From: Kosakonia sacchari
Lineage (GTDB): Bacteria > Pseudomonadota > Gammaproteobacteria > Enterobacterales > Enterobacteriaceae
Direction: 5' to 3'
Assembly: GCA_900109485.1 (NCBI GenBank)
Contig: FOAY01000021.1
Location: 34,152-69,427, forward strand
Length of the DNA: 35,276 nt
Shown: in pieces, positions 1 to 8,631 of the stretch
How positions within the stretch are numbered: position 1 is the stretch's first letter
Layout of the letters: every line of letters starts with the position of its first letter
Program-made: the position numbers and the translations under genes
Notes under the pieces: generated by a model
What the model was told of the DNA's origin: nothing
The model's database searches: none
What the model saw: the letters and a program-made list of their open reading frames with translations, nothing else

Positions 1-33
1 CCGTAGGCCCGGTAAGCGCAGCGCCACCGGGCA
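1..33. repeat. REP-like palindromic unit at window edge
   Basis: GCCCGG (7-12) pairs with CCGGGC (27-32) around a GC-rich interior (TAAGCGCAGCGCCA), preceded by GTAG. This has the look of an enterobacterial REP/PU element between genes, probably downstream of rhaD, which would lie just outside the window. It may stabilise or attenuate the upstream transcript. Identification is by motif appearance only. Confidence 0.55.
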
Positions 34-101
34 ACAAGAATTCCCCCGGCGACATGGAGTATTGCCGCCGGAAAAATCACAGCAAATTAAGGAGAGTCAC
101 G

Positions 102-1250
102 ATGAGCTTTATGTTAGCCCTACCCAAAATCAGCCTGCATGGCGCAGGCGCAATCGGCGATATGGTCAACCTGGTAGCGAACAAACAGTGGGGTAAAGCG
201 CTGATTGTCACCGATGGACAACTGGTAAAACTGGGCCTGCTGGACAGCCTGTTTGCTGCGCTGAAAGCGCATAACATGGCGTATCACCTGTTTGATGAGG
301 TGTTCCCGAACCCAACGGAAGAACTGGTGCAAAAAGGGTATGCCGCATACCGGAACGCCGCCTGTGATTACATCATTGCCTTCGGCGGCGGCAGCCCGAT
401 CGACACCGCCAAAGCGGTGAAAATCCTTACCGCCAACCCGGGGCCATCCACCGCTTACTCGGGCGTGGGCAAAGTGAAAAACCCCGGCGTACCGCTGGTG
501 GCGATCAATACCACGGCCGGTACCGCAGCAGAAATGACCAGTAACGCGGTGATTATCGACTCGGCGCGACAAGTCAAAGAGGTGATTATCGATCCCAATA
601 TTATCCCCGACATCGCCGTTGACGATGCCAGCGTAATGCTGGAAATTCCGGCTTCGGTAACCGCCGCCACCGGAATGGATGCGCTGACGCATGCAGTAGA
701 AGCCTATGTTTCTGTCGGCGCGCATCCGTTAACCGACGCCAACGCGCTGGAAGCGATTCGCCTGATCAACCTGTGGCTACCGAAAGCGGTGGATGACGGG
801 CATAACCTCGAAGCGCGTGAGCAGATGGCTTACGGCCAGTATCTTGCCGGGATGGCCTTTAACAGCGCCGGTCTTGGCCTGGTACATGCGCTGGCGCATC
901 AACCGGGAGCGACCCACAACCTGCCGCACGGCGTGTGCAACGCCATTCTGCTGCCGATTATCGAAAACTTTAACCGCCCGAACGCCGTTTCCCGTTTTGC
1001 CCGCGTTGCACAGGCGATGGGCGTTGATACCAAAGGGATGAGCGATGAAGCCGCCAGCATGGAGGCCATCAACGCGATTCGCCGCCTCAGCGTGCGCGTG
1101 GGCATTCCTTCCGGTTTTAGCAAACTGGGCTTGACTGAAGCGGATATCGAAGGCTGGCTAGATAAAGCGCTGGCCGATCCATGCGCCCCGTGCAACCCGC
1201 GTACCGCCAGCCGCGATGAAGTCCGCGAGCTGTATCTGGAGGCGTTATGA
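102..1250 (+). CDS. fucO: Lactaldehyde reductase (propanediol oxidoreductase), iron-dependent alcohol dehydrogenase
   Basis: A 382-residue group III (iron-containing) alcohol dehydrogenase, the usual length for FucO. The start at 102 follows AAGGAGAG and is preferred over an upstream in-frame ATG at 54 without a ribosome site. The nucleotide-binding GGGSP motif is at residues 95-99. The metal ligands expected for the family are at D193 and H197 (GMDALTH), H262 (VHALAH) and H276 (NLPHG). Family role: NADH-dependent reduction of L-lactaldehyde to 1,2-propanediol during fermentation of 6-deoxysugars, in the cytoplasm. The stop overlaps the start of rhaM by 4 bases, so the two are translationally coupled and the substrate is most likely lactaldehyde from rhamnulose-1-phosphate cleavage. 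The sequence is also close to YiaY-type dehydrogenases, so the symbol rests partly on context. Confidence 0.85.
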   Translation: MSFMLALPKISLHGAGAIGDMVNLVANKQWGKALIVTDGQLVKLGLLDSLFAALKAHNMAYHLFDEVFPNPTEELVQKGYAAYRNAACDYIIAFGGGSPIDTAKAVKILTANPGPSTAYSGVGKVKNPGVPLVAINTTAGTAAEMTSNAVIIDSARQVKEVIIDPNIIPDIAVDDASVMLEIPASVTAATGMDALTHAVEAYVSVGAHPLTDANALEAIRLINLWLPKAVDDGHNLEAREQMAYGQYLAGMAFNSAGLGLVHALAHQPGATHNLPHGVCNAILLPIIENFNRPNAVSRFARVAQAMGVDTKGMSDEAASMEAINAIRRLSVRVGIPSGFSKLGLTEADIEGWLDKALADPCAPCNPRTASRDEVRELYLEAL

Positions 1251-1561
1251 TCCGTAAAGCCTTTGTGATGCAGGTTAATCCTGAGGCCCATGAAGAGTAT
1301 GAACGTCGCCATAATCCCATCTGGCCGGAGCTGGAAGCGGCGCTGAAAGAAGGTGGCGCGCACCATTACGCGATCTATCTCGATAAAGCGCGCCATCTGC
1401 TGTTCGCCACCGTGGAAATTGAGTCTGAAGAGCGCTGGAATGCGGTCGCCAGCACCGACGTTTGCCAGCGCTGGTGGAAATATATGCGCGACGTGATGCC
1501 CGCCAACGCGGATAACAGCCCGATCAGCGCGGAGCTGAAAGAAGTATTTTACCTGGCCTGA
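1247..1561 (+). CDS. rhaM: L-rhamnose mutarotase
   Basis: A 104-residue protein, exactly the length of E. coli RhaM (YiiL) and nearly identical to it by eye, including [12 protein letters not shown], the HNPIWPEL segment and [12 protein letters not shown]. RhaM is a small cytoplasmic alpha/beta-barrel dimer that interconverts the alpha and beta anomers of L-rhamnose so that the isomerase RhaA receives its preferred form. The catalytic region of the family includes the conserved His and Tyr near residues 22-43 and the paired Trp of the CQRWWKY motif. Its ATG overlaps the fucO stop (ATGA), marking one operon with the rha catabolic genes presumed upstream. A short hairpin follows the stop. Confidence 0.97.
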   Translation: MIRKAFVMQVNPEAHEEYERRHNPIWPELEAALKEGGAHHYAIYLDKARHLLFATVEIESEERWNAVASTDVCQRWWKYMRDVMPANADNSPISAELKEVFYLA

Positions 1562-1569
1562 GCCCTGTT

Positions 1570-1591
1570 CCCCTCTCTGTTATGGGAGGGG
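1570..1591. terminator. Candidate hairpin between convergent rhaM and fimbrial operon
   Basis: CCCCTC (1570-1575) pairs with GAGGGG (1586-1591), extendable by a G-U and a C-G pair around a 6-base loop. It lies exactly between two convergent genes but has no T tract on either side, so it would be at best a weak terminator or an mRNA-end stabiliser. Confidence 0.4.
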
Positions 1592-1592
1592 A

Positions 1593-2333
1593 TCACTGAA
1601 GCGGGAACTCCCTGGCCGTCACCTGCCCGAGATCGTCTATCAGTTCAGCTTTTACGCGCAGCGGTAAATTTCTCGCCAGGTTTGCCGCTTCAACGAAATA
1701 ATGCTTTTCGCTGAAGGGCGAAACCATCATGTCCGGCTGCTGCCCGGCGGCATAAGTTTTGCCGCCAGCGAGTAGCGAAATGCCGGCAAATGAGACATGC
1801 CACGGTGAAGCGTTATGGCACACGATCTCAATATCTTTGCCGTTTTTTTCCTGATGAAAGCTGATTTTTTCCGCAATGTTTTCAGGATCGCCAATTTTTT
1901 TCGGCCGCCAGAAGATTTTCATCTGCGTATTCATGGTCAGCACCACGCTCTGCGCCTGCGGCGAAATCGTCGAGGATTTGGGCGGGATCTCATACAGGTT
2001 CAGCCAGAAGACGGATTCGCGATCCTGGGGCAATTCCTGCTGGTTATAGATCAGCCGCAGCCCCTGCATCGCCTGCGGTTCTAATTTGAACAGCGCCGGA
2101 ACCGCAACAAACGGCGTTTTAATGCGATCGGGCATCGTCACGTTCGTGTTGCCGTTATCCACCCAGCTTTGCGCCATTACGGGCCAGCTATTGGTGTTTA
2201 CCAGCATCAGGCTCTGTTGCGTCTGCCCCTCTTTAAAAATCACCCGCGTTGAGGATGCGATGAGTCCGGCGTGAGAGGAAAATGCAACCGCCCACAGCGC
2301 CGCTAACGCCACCGTTTTAACATGCTTTCTCAT
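1593..2333 (-). CDS. Second periplasmic fimbrial chaperone (PapD/FimC type)
   Basis: A 246-residue immunoglobulin-fold pilus chaperone with a signal peptide (cleavage expected after residue 22, SSHA). The family signature is intact: LPQDRESVFWLNLYEIPP at about residues 101-118. The two basic residues that anchor the subunit C-terminus correspond to R30 (SSTRVIF) and K139 (MKIFWRP). Role: donor-strand complementation of fimbrial subunits in the periplasm and delivery to the usher. Its ATG overlaps the adhesin stop by 4 bases (ATGA), so it is the last gene of the operon and translationally coupled to the adhesin. The operon also has a first chaperone after the major subunit. By inference this one may be dedicated to the adhesin. 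Confidence 0.92.
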   Translation of the reverse strand: MRKHVKTVALAALWAVAFSSHAGLIASSTRVIFKEGQTQQSLMLVNTNSWPVMAQSWVDNGNTNVTMPDRIKTPFVAVPALFKLEPQAMQGLRLIYNQQELPQDRESVFWLNLYEIPPKSSTISPQAQSVVLTMNTQMKIFWRPKKIGDPENIAEKISFHQEKNGKDIEIVCHNASPWHVSFAGISLLAGGKTYAAGQQPDMMVSPFSEKHYFVEAANLARNLPLRVKAELIDDLGQVTAREFPLQ

Positions 2334-3649
2334 TGGACTTTCACCACCACATAAGCACTGGCATCCACTTTGCCCGGTGTGACCGTCTGACCCGGAAGGC
2401 GCGTCAGGGACGCATTGAAATGGACAATATATTCACTCAGTCCCGATGAGCCGCCATTAGAGATTTGCGTTGCCCCATCTCGCACAGAGTACCAGCCGCT
2501 GGTATTGCCAAAGCGGCAGGCGCTTAGCGAACACCAGTACCAGCCGAGCAGATTGCGTGGTACGCCATCGCTGGCATTCGCTATCTGGATACCAACACCC
2601 ATGGCAATGCCTGGATAGCCATAGCGATCGGACAGCAAGTGGCTCACTCCCCCCAATGGATTCACCAGACCCAGCAACTCTGCGATCGTGTAACCATAGT
2701 GGGTAGTCTGAAAAGCCAGCGCCGTCATACCCGCAGCAGTACCACTTTGCATTGCGCCTTCGCAGAGAATGTTGACGCTAAAATTGGCCTGCGCCTTTTT
2801 CCCATTATTTAAATCAGCAACAGAAATCGTCGGGAATAGCACCACAGGCGTGGCGCTTTTAGCCACACAGGTTGGCGTTGATACCAGTATTGCGCCCGGA
2901 ACGGTAGCGGTACCCATATTCACCGCCATCCAGTTATCCATCAACCAGCCATTCCAGTCGTAGGCGGAATCACCCACATCGCAGTAGGCATCCGTGCTGC
3001 CAGGCGAGCAGAAAGAGACATAACCATTCGGCTGGTTGCAGCTATACACGCCAGATGTGAGCTGGGTTGAACGTCCACACCAGTCCGTTGGCGATACCCC
3101 TCTGGGCGAGGTGGAACTCACGCGAATCAGCTCGGCGCGAATGGGGCTGAAGTCTTTGACCCGGATATAAATCTGCTTGCCGTCAGCCGAAACCGCGTAA
3201 TTTTTCATCGGGATACGCTGAAAGTTACGGGCAAACACCGTGCCCGAATTCACATGCGTCAGACGTAACCCCACATGGCTAAACAGCGTGCCATAGTAGC
3301 CAGGGTAACCATCGGCTGCGCCCAAATCAAAAAAACCACCGTTACGATCGTCACCATTGGTGGCAATGATCTCGAAGATGTTATTTTTATCCGCAATATC
3401 ACAGACCCATAAAACGCTGTCCGGGCCTTTATAACGCGGGTTATTCGCAAATGATACGATGCTTGAACCAAGCGGTGAGCCAACGGGTTGGATCGACAGA
3501 CTGGTGACGTTAACGGTGCCCAGCGACAGACCAACACCCCAATAATCCAGTTCGGTACGGACGAAATCCGGCCCTTTTTTACACACTGCGCTCGCGGACA
3601 AACTCGCGAGCAAAAGAATGTTCAGTAAAATAATGCGCATAAAGATCAT
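2330..3649 (-). CDS. Fimbrial tip adhesin (two-domain, FimH/YehA-like position)
   Basis: About 439 residues. The start at 3649 (ATG) is chosen because GGAG lies 6 bases upstream. A TTG further upstream only opens the frame. Residues 1-21 form a signal peptide ending ASLSASA. The N-terminal half is Cys- and Trp-rich (DWCGRST, YDWNGWLMDNW), as in receptor-binding lectin domains. The C-terminal half begins near NILCEGAM, includes YWCSLSACRFG and ends in a beta strand (SAYVVVKVQ) typical of a pilin domain that is donor-strand complemented. It lies directly after the usher and before a second chaperone, the normal place of the adhesin in YehABCD-like and related chaperone-usher operons. Receptor specificity cannot be read from the sequence. 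Confidence 0.82.
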   Translation of the reverse strand: MIFMRIILLNILLLASLSASAVCKKGPDFVRTELDYWGVGLSLGTVNVTSLSIQPVGSPLGSSIVSFANNPRYKGPDSVLWVCDIADKNNIFEIIATNGDDRNGGFFDLGAADGYPGYYGTLFSHVGLRLTHVNSGTVFARNFQRIPMKNYAVSADGKQIYIRVKDFSPIRAELIRVSSTSPRGVSPTDWCGRSTQLTSGVYSCNQPNGYVSFCSPGSTDAYCDVGDSAYDWNGWLMDNWMAVNMGTATVPGAILVSTPTCVAKSATPVVLFPTISVADLNNGKKAQANFSVNILCEGAMQSGTAAGMTALAFQTTHYGYTIAELLGLVNPLGGVSHLLSDRYGYPGIAMGVGIQIANASDGVPRNLLGWYWCSLSACRFGNTSGWYSVRDGATQISNGGSSGLSEYIVHFNASLTRLPGQTVTPGKVDASAYVVVKVQ

Positions 3650-3664
3650 AAACAGCTCCGTCAA

Positions 3665-6202
3665 TTAACGACAAGGCAGACCCATCAAAAGCAGTGGTTG
3701 CCGGGGTTCCGTGGCACGCCAGGCAATACGGCAGCTCTGCAGAGCCCCTTCTCCCCAACGCACCTGCAACTCCCCTTTTTTCTCACCGGAACGCAGGTAA
3801 ATCTGATTAGCCTGCCCCACCATGCCCAGATAGTTGTCATAGCCGTCATACACCGAGGCCCCCATCGGGATCGGTTCATTCGCTTGCCGTTGCGCCGTAA
3901 TCAGCATCGCCTGCCCGTTAAGGGTGTTAAAACGCACTCGTACCGTCGCGCCGGCATACGGCGCAATACGCTGCTGCGAAGTTTGCAGTTCGGCGTCATC
4001 GCTCATATTGCGGGGATCGAGGCCAATGCTATTGAACTGGTACGCGCCGAGCGAAGGCACAATGGCGTAACCAAACGCATCGACGCGCCCTCCCTGTCCG
4101 CCGATAACCTCCGCGCCGCTGGCGCCAGGCGCATCTATCAGGGCAAAACTGTCGCCGACCCAGTGTCCAAGCGTCACGCCGCCTTTATGCGCAACGACCG
4201 AACCCTGTAGTGAGGCGGAGGCTTGCCAGTAATTTTGTGACGATGACCAGGAAATTCCGGCGTTAGCAAAAGAAAAATTCCGCTGCAAACCGCCGCCCCA
4301 CACCGACTGCTCGCCTTTGTCATCGGTTGAATAGTTCAGGTTGTAGTTCAGCGGATTTTTGTCGCCATACACCCCGCTCAATGTTGATTGATAGCCACCA
4401 TCGGAACCGTCGCTGTTGTTGCTGCGGTGTGCGCTGGCTGAAAGAATAGGTGAGGACCGTTGGGTGCCAAGCGGTACAGAGACCGCGAGCGACCACAGTG
4501 TTTGAATCTGATCACGCAAAGAGATCGCGTGTTCGTTGCCGCTGTTTTGCCACTGACTGCTTACGCTATCGGGCGTAACGTTATAGGTACGCGCCACCCC
4601 GAGATTCAACGCAATGCCATAATCGAAGGTTTTACTCCAGTTGAACTGAAGCTGTTTGTCGCGCTTTTTATTATCGCGGTAAGTCTGCGTTGATGCTGAG
4701 AGGTTAATGTTGCCGTAATCGCCTAATGTCTGGCCCGCAGAGATCTCCAGACGATTGCGCTGTTTCCAGCTTAGTGATTGCCACTGATTACCATGTTTGT
4801 AAGCCTCACGAGAACCTAAAGCGTCATACAGCTCAGAATACCCGTCGGTGGAATAGCGATAACCGGCGAGCGTAAACGATGTTCCCGATTGCGGAATGAA
4901 TTTGCTGTAGTTCGCCCGTAACGACCAGCCGCTTCGGGCACCCTCATCCGCCAGGGATGCGTGGGAAAACAGGCTGGTCAAACCAAAAGCGCCCATGGAG
5001 GTTGTGTAGACGCCGCCCAGCGCATAACTCATATAGTTAGATGCCAGTTGGTTGCCGAGGCTGAGGGTAAACGCGTTCGTTAGCCCTTGCCGCCAGACCA
5101 CTTCACTGAATACATTCTTATCGCCCACGTCCCGCGTCTGCCCCAGCGTGAAAACATAGTCTGAGGAGCCAGGGCGCATAGATTCAGCCAGTGCCGAGAA
5201 AGGCACCATAAAAGTATTTACGCTGCCATCCGCTTCATTGACGACAACCGTTAAATCACCGGCGAAATTTGTCGGGTAGAGATCGTCGATCGTAAACGGG
5301 CCCGCCGCGACAGTCGTTTCATACAGCGTGGATTTACCCTGCAAAATGGTGACTTTCGCGTTCGTGTTGGCAATCCCGCGCACAACGGGCGCATAGCCCC
5401 GGCGCGAATTCGGCAACATGCGCGTATCCGATAAAAGCTGGAGCCCCCGGAAACTCATCCCGGAAAAAAATTGCCCGTTGGTATAGCCTTCGCCCACCAT
5501 TAATTCGCTGCGCAACGGGTAAATGGCACGCTGAAGATAACGACGGTTCGTATTCCAGCGGCTGCCTTCTTCGTTGCTGTAGCTCAAACTGGACTGCTGG
5601 CGATAGCGCCACAGCCCAAGGTTGAAACCGCCGTTAAAATTCAGCCAACTGGAGTCCATGCTACCTGCGCCGCTCTGCCGCGACTTCACGTGATACTGGT
5701 TGGCGATATAGTTCAGAAACAGCATGCTTTCCCCGGCATCAAGGCTTGCTTCACTGACGCTGCCCCGGGGAACGGATTTCAACAGTGCCTGCGGCACGCT
5801 CAAATCCATACGCAATTGCGCAAGGTCATCTTTGATAGTGACGCCCTTCATCACTTCATCATCATTCCAGTAGCATGATGATTTCATTACGGGCGTGAAG
5901 GCCTTCAGACCTAACGTTGTTAATAATTCCCGGGGCAGGCAGGGGCTAATATTCTCCCCCCGGCGGGAATATTCTATTTCACTGTGCGTAATAAACTTGC
6001 CGTTAAGATAAATATCCAGTGAGTGACGCCCTGCCGAGATCATTTCGTTTTTATTTAAACGTTGCAAATCCTCAACTGATAAACCACTTCCCCTTAGCAA
6101 AGAGGCATCAAAATAGAAACCCTCATCTTCCGCTGATGCTGAAAAGGGCAAAACAAAAATCAGCCCTATAAAAGCGCGAAAGCAGGTTGAATGCAGAGGC
6201 AT
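3665..6202 (-). CDS. Outer-membrane fimbrial usher (FimD/PapC family)
   Basis: 845 residues from the ATG at 6202. A GTG at 6211 is in frame but has no ribosome site, whereas a GGTG-rich stretch precedes the ATG. The signal peptide ends PFSASA (residue 24). The mature protein opens with the usher N-terminal domain (FYFDASLLRG, then DIYLNGK). The pore region carries VRGIANTNAKVTI, FTIDDLYPT and the GDLTVVVNEADG stretch typical of the barrel and plug. The C-terminal beta-sandwich domain includes GQGGRVDAFGYAIVPSL and PMGASVYD, and ends with two Cys (CRIAW and LPCR). It forms the 24-strand pore through which chaperone-subunit complexes are assembled and secreted. The gap to the adhesin start is 15 bases. 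Confidence 0.95.
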   Translation of the reverse strand: MPLHSTCFRAFIGLIFVLPFSASAEDEGFYFDASLLRGSGLSVEDLQRLNKNEMISAGRHSLDIYLNGKFITHSEIEYSRRGENISPCLPRELLTTLGLKAFTPVMKSSCYWNDDEVMKGVTIKDDLAQLRMDLSVPQALLKSVPRGSVSEASLDAGESMLFLNYIANQYHVKSRQSGAGSMDSSWLNFNGGFNLGLWRYRQQSSLSYSNEEGSRWNTNRRYLQRAIYPLRSELMVGEGYTNGQFFSGMSFRGLQLLSDTRMLPNSRRGYAPVVRGIANTNAKVTILQGKSTLYETTVAAGPFTIDDLYPTNFAGDLTVVVNEADGSVNTFMVPFSALAESMRPGSSDYVFTLGQTRDVGDKNVFSEVVWRQGLTNAFTLSLGNQLASNYMSYALGGVYTTSMGAFGLTSLFSHASLADEGARSGWSLRANYSKFIPQSGTSFTLAGYRYSTDGYSELYDALGSREAYKHGNQWQSLSWKQRNRLEISAGQTLGDYGNINLSASTQTYRDNKKRDKQLQFNWSKTFDYGIALNLGVARTYNVTPDSVSSQWQNSGNEHAISLRDQIQTLWSLAVSVPLGTQRSSPILSASAHRSNNSDGSDGGYQSTLSGVYGDKNPLNYNLNYSTDDKGEQSVWGGGLQRNFSFANAGISWSSSQNYWQASASLQGSVVAHKGGVTLGHWVGDSFALIDAPGASGAEVIGGQGGRVDAFGYAIVPSLGAYQFNSIGLDPRNMSDDAELQTSQQRIAPYAGATVRVRFNTLNGQAMLITAQRQANEPIPMGASVYDGYDNYLGMVGQANQIYLRSGEKKGELQVRWGEGALQSCRIAWRATEPRQPLLLMGLPCR

Positions 6203-6248
6203 TATAGTCACCAGAATTGAGAAATATATTTATATCATCAAGCAGGAG

Positions 6249-6965
6249 TTATCGAACCAATGAATAGGTTTTACTAAATACGCCGCCGTAATCATTTATC
6301 GCATTAATTATTAATTTATCACCTGCGCCCGTGGGTAATATCCATTGCGCAGTAGAATGCGGCGTAATCATGCCTGTCGTTGTAATGGACGTTTTTTTCT
6401 TTCCATCCACAACGAATGCACTAACAATGGAAATATGCCAGGGGCTGGTATTCTTAATATCGATTTTTTTACCCTGGACGCCGACCTTTAACTCATCGAG
6501 TGATTTATTTGCGTCACCCACCAGGCCGGAAGGGCGGTAAAATATTTTGATACGGCTTTTCACCAGCATGGTTAAAGAATTTTTACCCTGAGCAGCGGCA
6601 CTTTTTGCCGGGTATTGCAGAAAATTCAGCCAAAAAAGGGACTCCCTGTCCTGTGGTAAAACCGTTCCCGTAAATTTCAACCGCAAACTGTGTTGTGCGT
6701 GCGAATTAATACGAAATATCGAGGGCATGACAATAAAAGGAGCGTCGGCCGTTTCTGCTGTTGAATTAGGATTATTTTTATCCGTCCACACTTGTACTAA
6801 AAAAGGGTTGTCGCCAGCATTAGTGAAATCAAGCGATTTTTCTTTAATCTCCGCATTGTAAATAATACGAGTTCCGAGCATCGTCACGCTGGCCGAGGCA
6901 CTATTGAGTGCGGAGGAAAAAAGAAAGGCGGAAAGAAAACCGAATAATATTTTATGTTTCGACAT
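6249..6965 (-). CDS. First periplasmic fimbrial chaperone (PapD/FimC type)
   Basis: 238 residues with a signal peptide (cleavage expected after A25, NSASA). The chaperone signature LPQDRESLFWLNFLQYPA spans about residues 103-120. The subunit-anchoring Arg and Lys correspond to R33 (LGTRIIY) and K140 (RIKIFYRP). The gene is visibly richer in A and T than the neighbouring core genes and ends about 46 bases before the usher start. Standard role: folding and capping of the major subunit in the periplasm. It shares the signature with the chaperone at the other end of the operon but differs through most of its length, so the two are not a recent duplication. Confidence 0.93.
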   Translation of the reverse strand: MSKHKILFGFLSAFLFSSALNSASASVTMLGTRIIYNAEIKEKSLDFTNAGDNPFLVQVWTDKNNPNSTAETADAPFIVMPSIFRINSHAQHSLRLKFTGTVLPQDRESLFWLNFLQYPAKSAAAQGKNSLTMLVKSRIKIFYRPSGLVGDANKSLDELKVGVQGKKIDIKNTSPWHISIVSAFVVDGKKKTSITTTGMITPHSTAQWILPTGAGDKLIINAINDYGGVFSKTYSLVR

Positions 6966-7017
6966 GCTGATTTAAACCCCATAACAAGCGCTGCACGAGG
7001 CAGCGCTTTTAAGGATA

Positions 7018-7557
7018 TTACATGTAAGTTACGGCAAACTGCACCTGAGCTTCTACAGTACCCGCCGTAGATGCACCGGTTGCAAAATAACGCGCAGTCA
7101 GATCGTAGGTTGCGCTGGTATTTGCGCCACCAACAGACTGAGAAGCGGTCTGAGCTTTATTACCCACGAAATCCAGCGCGGTAGTACCTTCCATTAATTG
7201 GATCGCAACATTTGCCGCCGGAGAAGTGGTCGCGGTATTTTTCAAATTCATACCATCAACATCATTTGCAACAAAAACAACGCTTGCGTTAGATGTTTGC
7301 GCACCGCAACCAGACAGCATTACAGTGAACGGAGTTTCGCCGGTGGTATCGCCTGCATTAGCCAATTGAGTTTTTGCAGCGGTCGGCAGAAGAACAACCG
7401 GAGCGGAGCTGCTGCCATTTACAGTAATATTACAGGTTTGTTCACTTACTTCACCCATAAAACGCACAGTATTATTTGACGTTGCAGCAAAAGAGGAAGC
7501 GCTTAAACCAAAAGCAAAAACAGCCGTTGCCGCACAAATAGCTTTCATACGATTCAT
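7018..7557 (-). CDS. Major fimbrial subunit (type 1 pilin family)
   Basis: 179 residues, the usual pilin length. The signal peptide ends SSFA (residue 24). The mature protein begins ATSNNTVRFMGEVSEQTCNI, in which the polar/hydrophobic alternation is the donor strand. The conserved disulfide pair is C42 (TCNI) and C84 (LSGCG). The C-terminus carries the beta-zipper motif with a penultimate Tyr (FAVTYM). The ribosome site AAGG lies 7 bases before the ATG. As the first gene of the operon, closest to the promoter, it should be the most abundant product and form the fimbrial shaft. It is Ala/Thr-rich with a bias towards small residues, as in other major pilins. No specific fimbrial type is assigned. 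Confidence 0.92.
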   Translation of the reverse strand: MNRMKAICAATAVFAFGLSASSFAATSNNTVRFMGEVSEQTCNITVNGSSSAPVVLLPTAAKTQLANAGDTTGETPFTVMLSGCGAQTSNASVVFVANDVDGMNLKNTATTSPAANVAIQLMEGTTALDFVGNKAQTASQSVGGANTSATYDLTARYFATGASTAGTVEAQVQFAVTYM

Positions 7558-7979
7558 AAAAAGACCTTAATTTAAAATTGACATTCCATATCAAGATGTT
7601 TTCCAGGACGGTAAACATCTTAAATCCGAATACAAAAGTACACCTACGGACTATCTATTGTAAACGCAGGAAAATAAGTAAAAATAAAACAAAAATTGAA
7701 TTAGCATCCGCTCAGACAATAAAACAAGAAATATTATTCACACCAATAACAATTTAAAAACAAAAACATAATTACAACAACGAGTTAAACTGGTAAGAGG
7801 TGCCTGCACACCCGCATAAAAACAAAAATATAGAATAAAATATTAGGAATATATCTATATTTCTCACCCGCCATAAAAAGCATGTCAAAAATAAATCATT
7901 AAGATCAGGAAGGATTGGTGGCATTAATGCATATAGCCCCTTCCTGAAATAAGAAACCCTTTATGAGCAGAATTTATAA
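7558..7979. promoter_or_regulatory. AT-rich fimbrial regulatory region with two inverted repeats
   Basis: About 420 bp without a credible gene and far richer in A and T than its surroundings. It holds two inverted repeats. AAGATGTTT (7593-7601) faces AAACATCTT (7613-7621) across 11 bases, 36-64 bases upstream of the pilin ATG. TCAGGAAGG (7905-7913) faces CCTTCCTGA (7939-7947), with a self-complementary GCATTAATGC (7921-7930) in the spacer, just downstream of the XRE-cupin gene. The first is a candidate operator or 5' UTR hairpin for the fimbrial operon. The second may be a terminator-like structure for the regulator gene. High A+T content suggests H-NS binding (inference). Confidence 0.6.
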
Positions 7980-8528
7980 TTAATTCTGTTCCGCCACTAA
8001 AATAGCCTGCGTATCCGGTTCCAGCGCTTTAAAAATATGCTCCTGATCCGCTGGGTAGCAGATGTAATCCCCTTCACCTAACTCCTCTGGCGCTTCGGTT
8101 AGCCCCACCAGCGCGCGCCCCTGCGTCACGATAATATGCTCAACAGAGCCCTGCGGATGAGGATGCGAAATACGGTCCGCGCCCGGCTGCGTCAGTAGCA
8201 GGTAGATATCGCGCCGCGCGCCTGGCGGGCAGGCAGCCAGTAAAATCGCCTGATAATTAGCCTGTTCGGCAATCACTTTGGTGCCTTCACCGCGGCGAAT
8301 CACCTGTGTTTTCGGGCTTTGCGGTTCCAGCAGGCGGGCAAAGGGAATATCCAGCGCCACGCATAACGCCCACAATGTTTCCAGGCTGGGATTGCCATTC
8401 CCGGCTTCCAGTTGAGACAGCGTAGATTTGGCGATCCCGGCACGGCGGGCAATTTCTGCCAGCGAAAAGCCGGTTCGCTGACGCTCGCGCACCAGACTTT
8501 TGGCTATGATGCTAATTGGTTGTGTCAT
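7980..8528 (-). CDS. XRE-family transcriptional regulator with C-terminal cupin domain
   Basis: 182 residues from the ATG at 8528. A TTG four codons upstream is in frame, but the GGGG run before the ATG fits a ribosome site better. Residues about 8-65 form a lambda-repressor-like helix-turn-helix (LAEIARRAGIAKSTLSQLEAG, with GNPSLETLWALCVALD following). Residues about 105-180 form a small cupin barrel (HPHPQGSVEHIIVTQG, GEGDYICYPADQEHIF) likely to bind a small ligand. It is divergent from azlC/azlD with only about 100 bp between, so it most likely regulates that exporter, and probably itself, in response to an amino acid or related compound. The ligand is not identifiable. Confidence 0.88.
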   Translation of the reverse strand: MTQPISIIAKSLVRERQRTGFSLAEIARRAGIAKSTLSQLEAGNGNPSLETLWALCVALDIPFARLLEPQSPKTQVIRRGEGTKVIAEQANYQAILLAACPPGARRDIYLLLTQPGADRISHPHPQGSVEHIIVTQGRALVGLTEAPEELGEGDYICYPADQEHIFKALEPDTQAILVAEQN

Positions 8529-8540
8529 ACACGACCCCAA

Positions 8541-8620
8541 ACGTTCATTTAATCGAACGAATCGTTCTTCTTGAAAAACGATCCTGATGTGTTCATTATA
8601 ATGGATAAACGTTCGATATG
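8541..8620. promoter_or_regulatory. Divergent operator region with repeated CGTTC/GAACG motifs
   Basis: Between the XRE-cupin gene and azlC lie a perfect 13-base palindrome GAACGA-A-TCGTTC (8555-8567), a flanking CGTTC (8542-8546), and a further AACGTTCGAT (8608-8617) close to the azlC start. The repeats of one core in both orientations are what an autoregulated HTH dimer would bind. Likely operators for the neighbouring regulator, by inference from position and symmetry. Confidence 0.6.
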
Positions 8621-8631
8621 GCTAAAATGAG

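Noticed and set aside
7558-7979. Invertible fim switch upstream of the pilin gene
   Set aside because: No FimB/FimE-type recombinase is encoded nearby and the two inverted repeats have different sequences, so they do not form one invertible segment.
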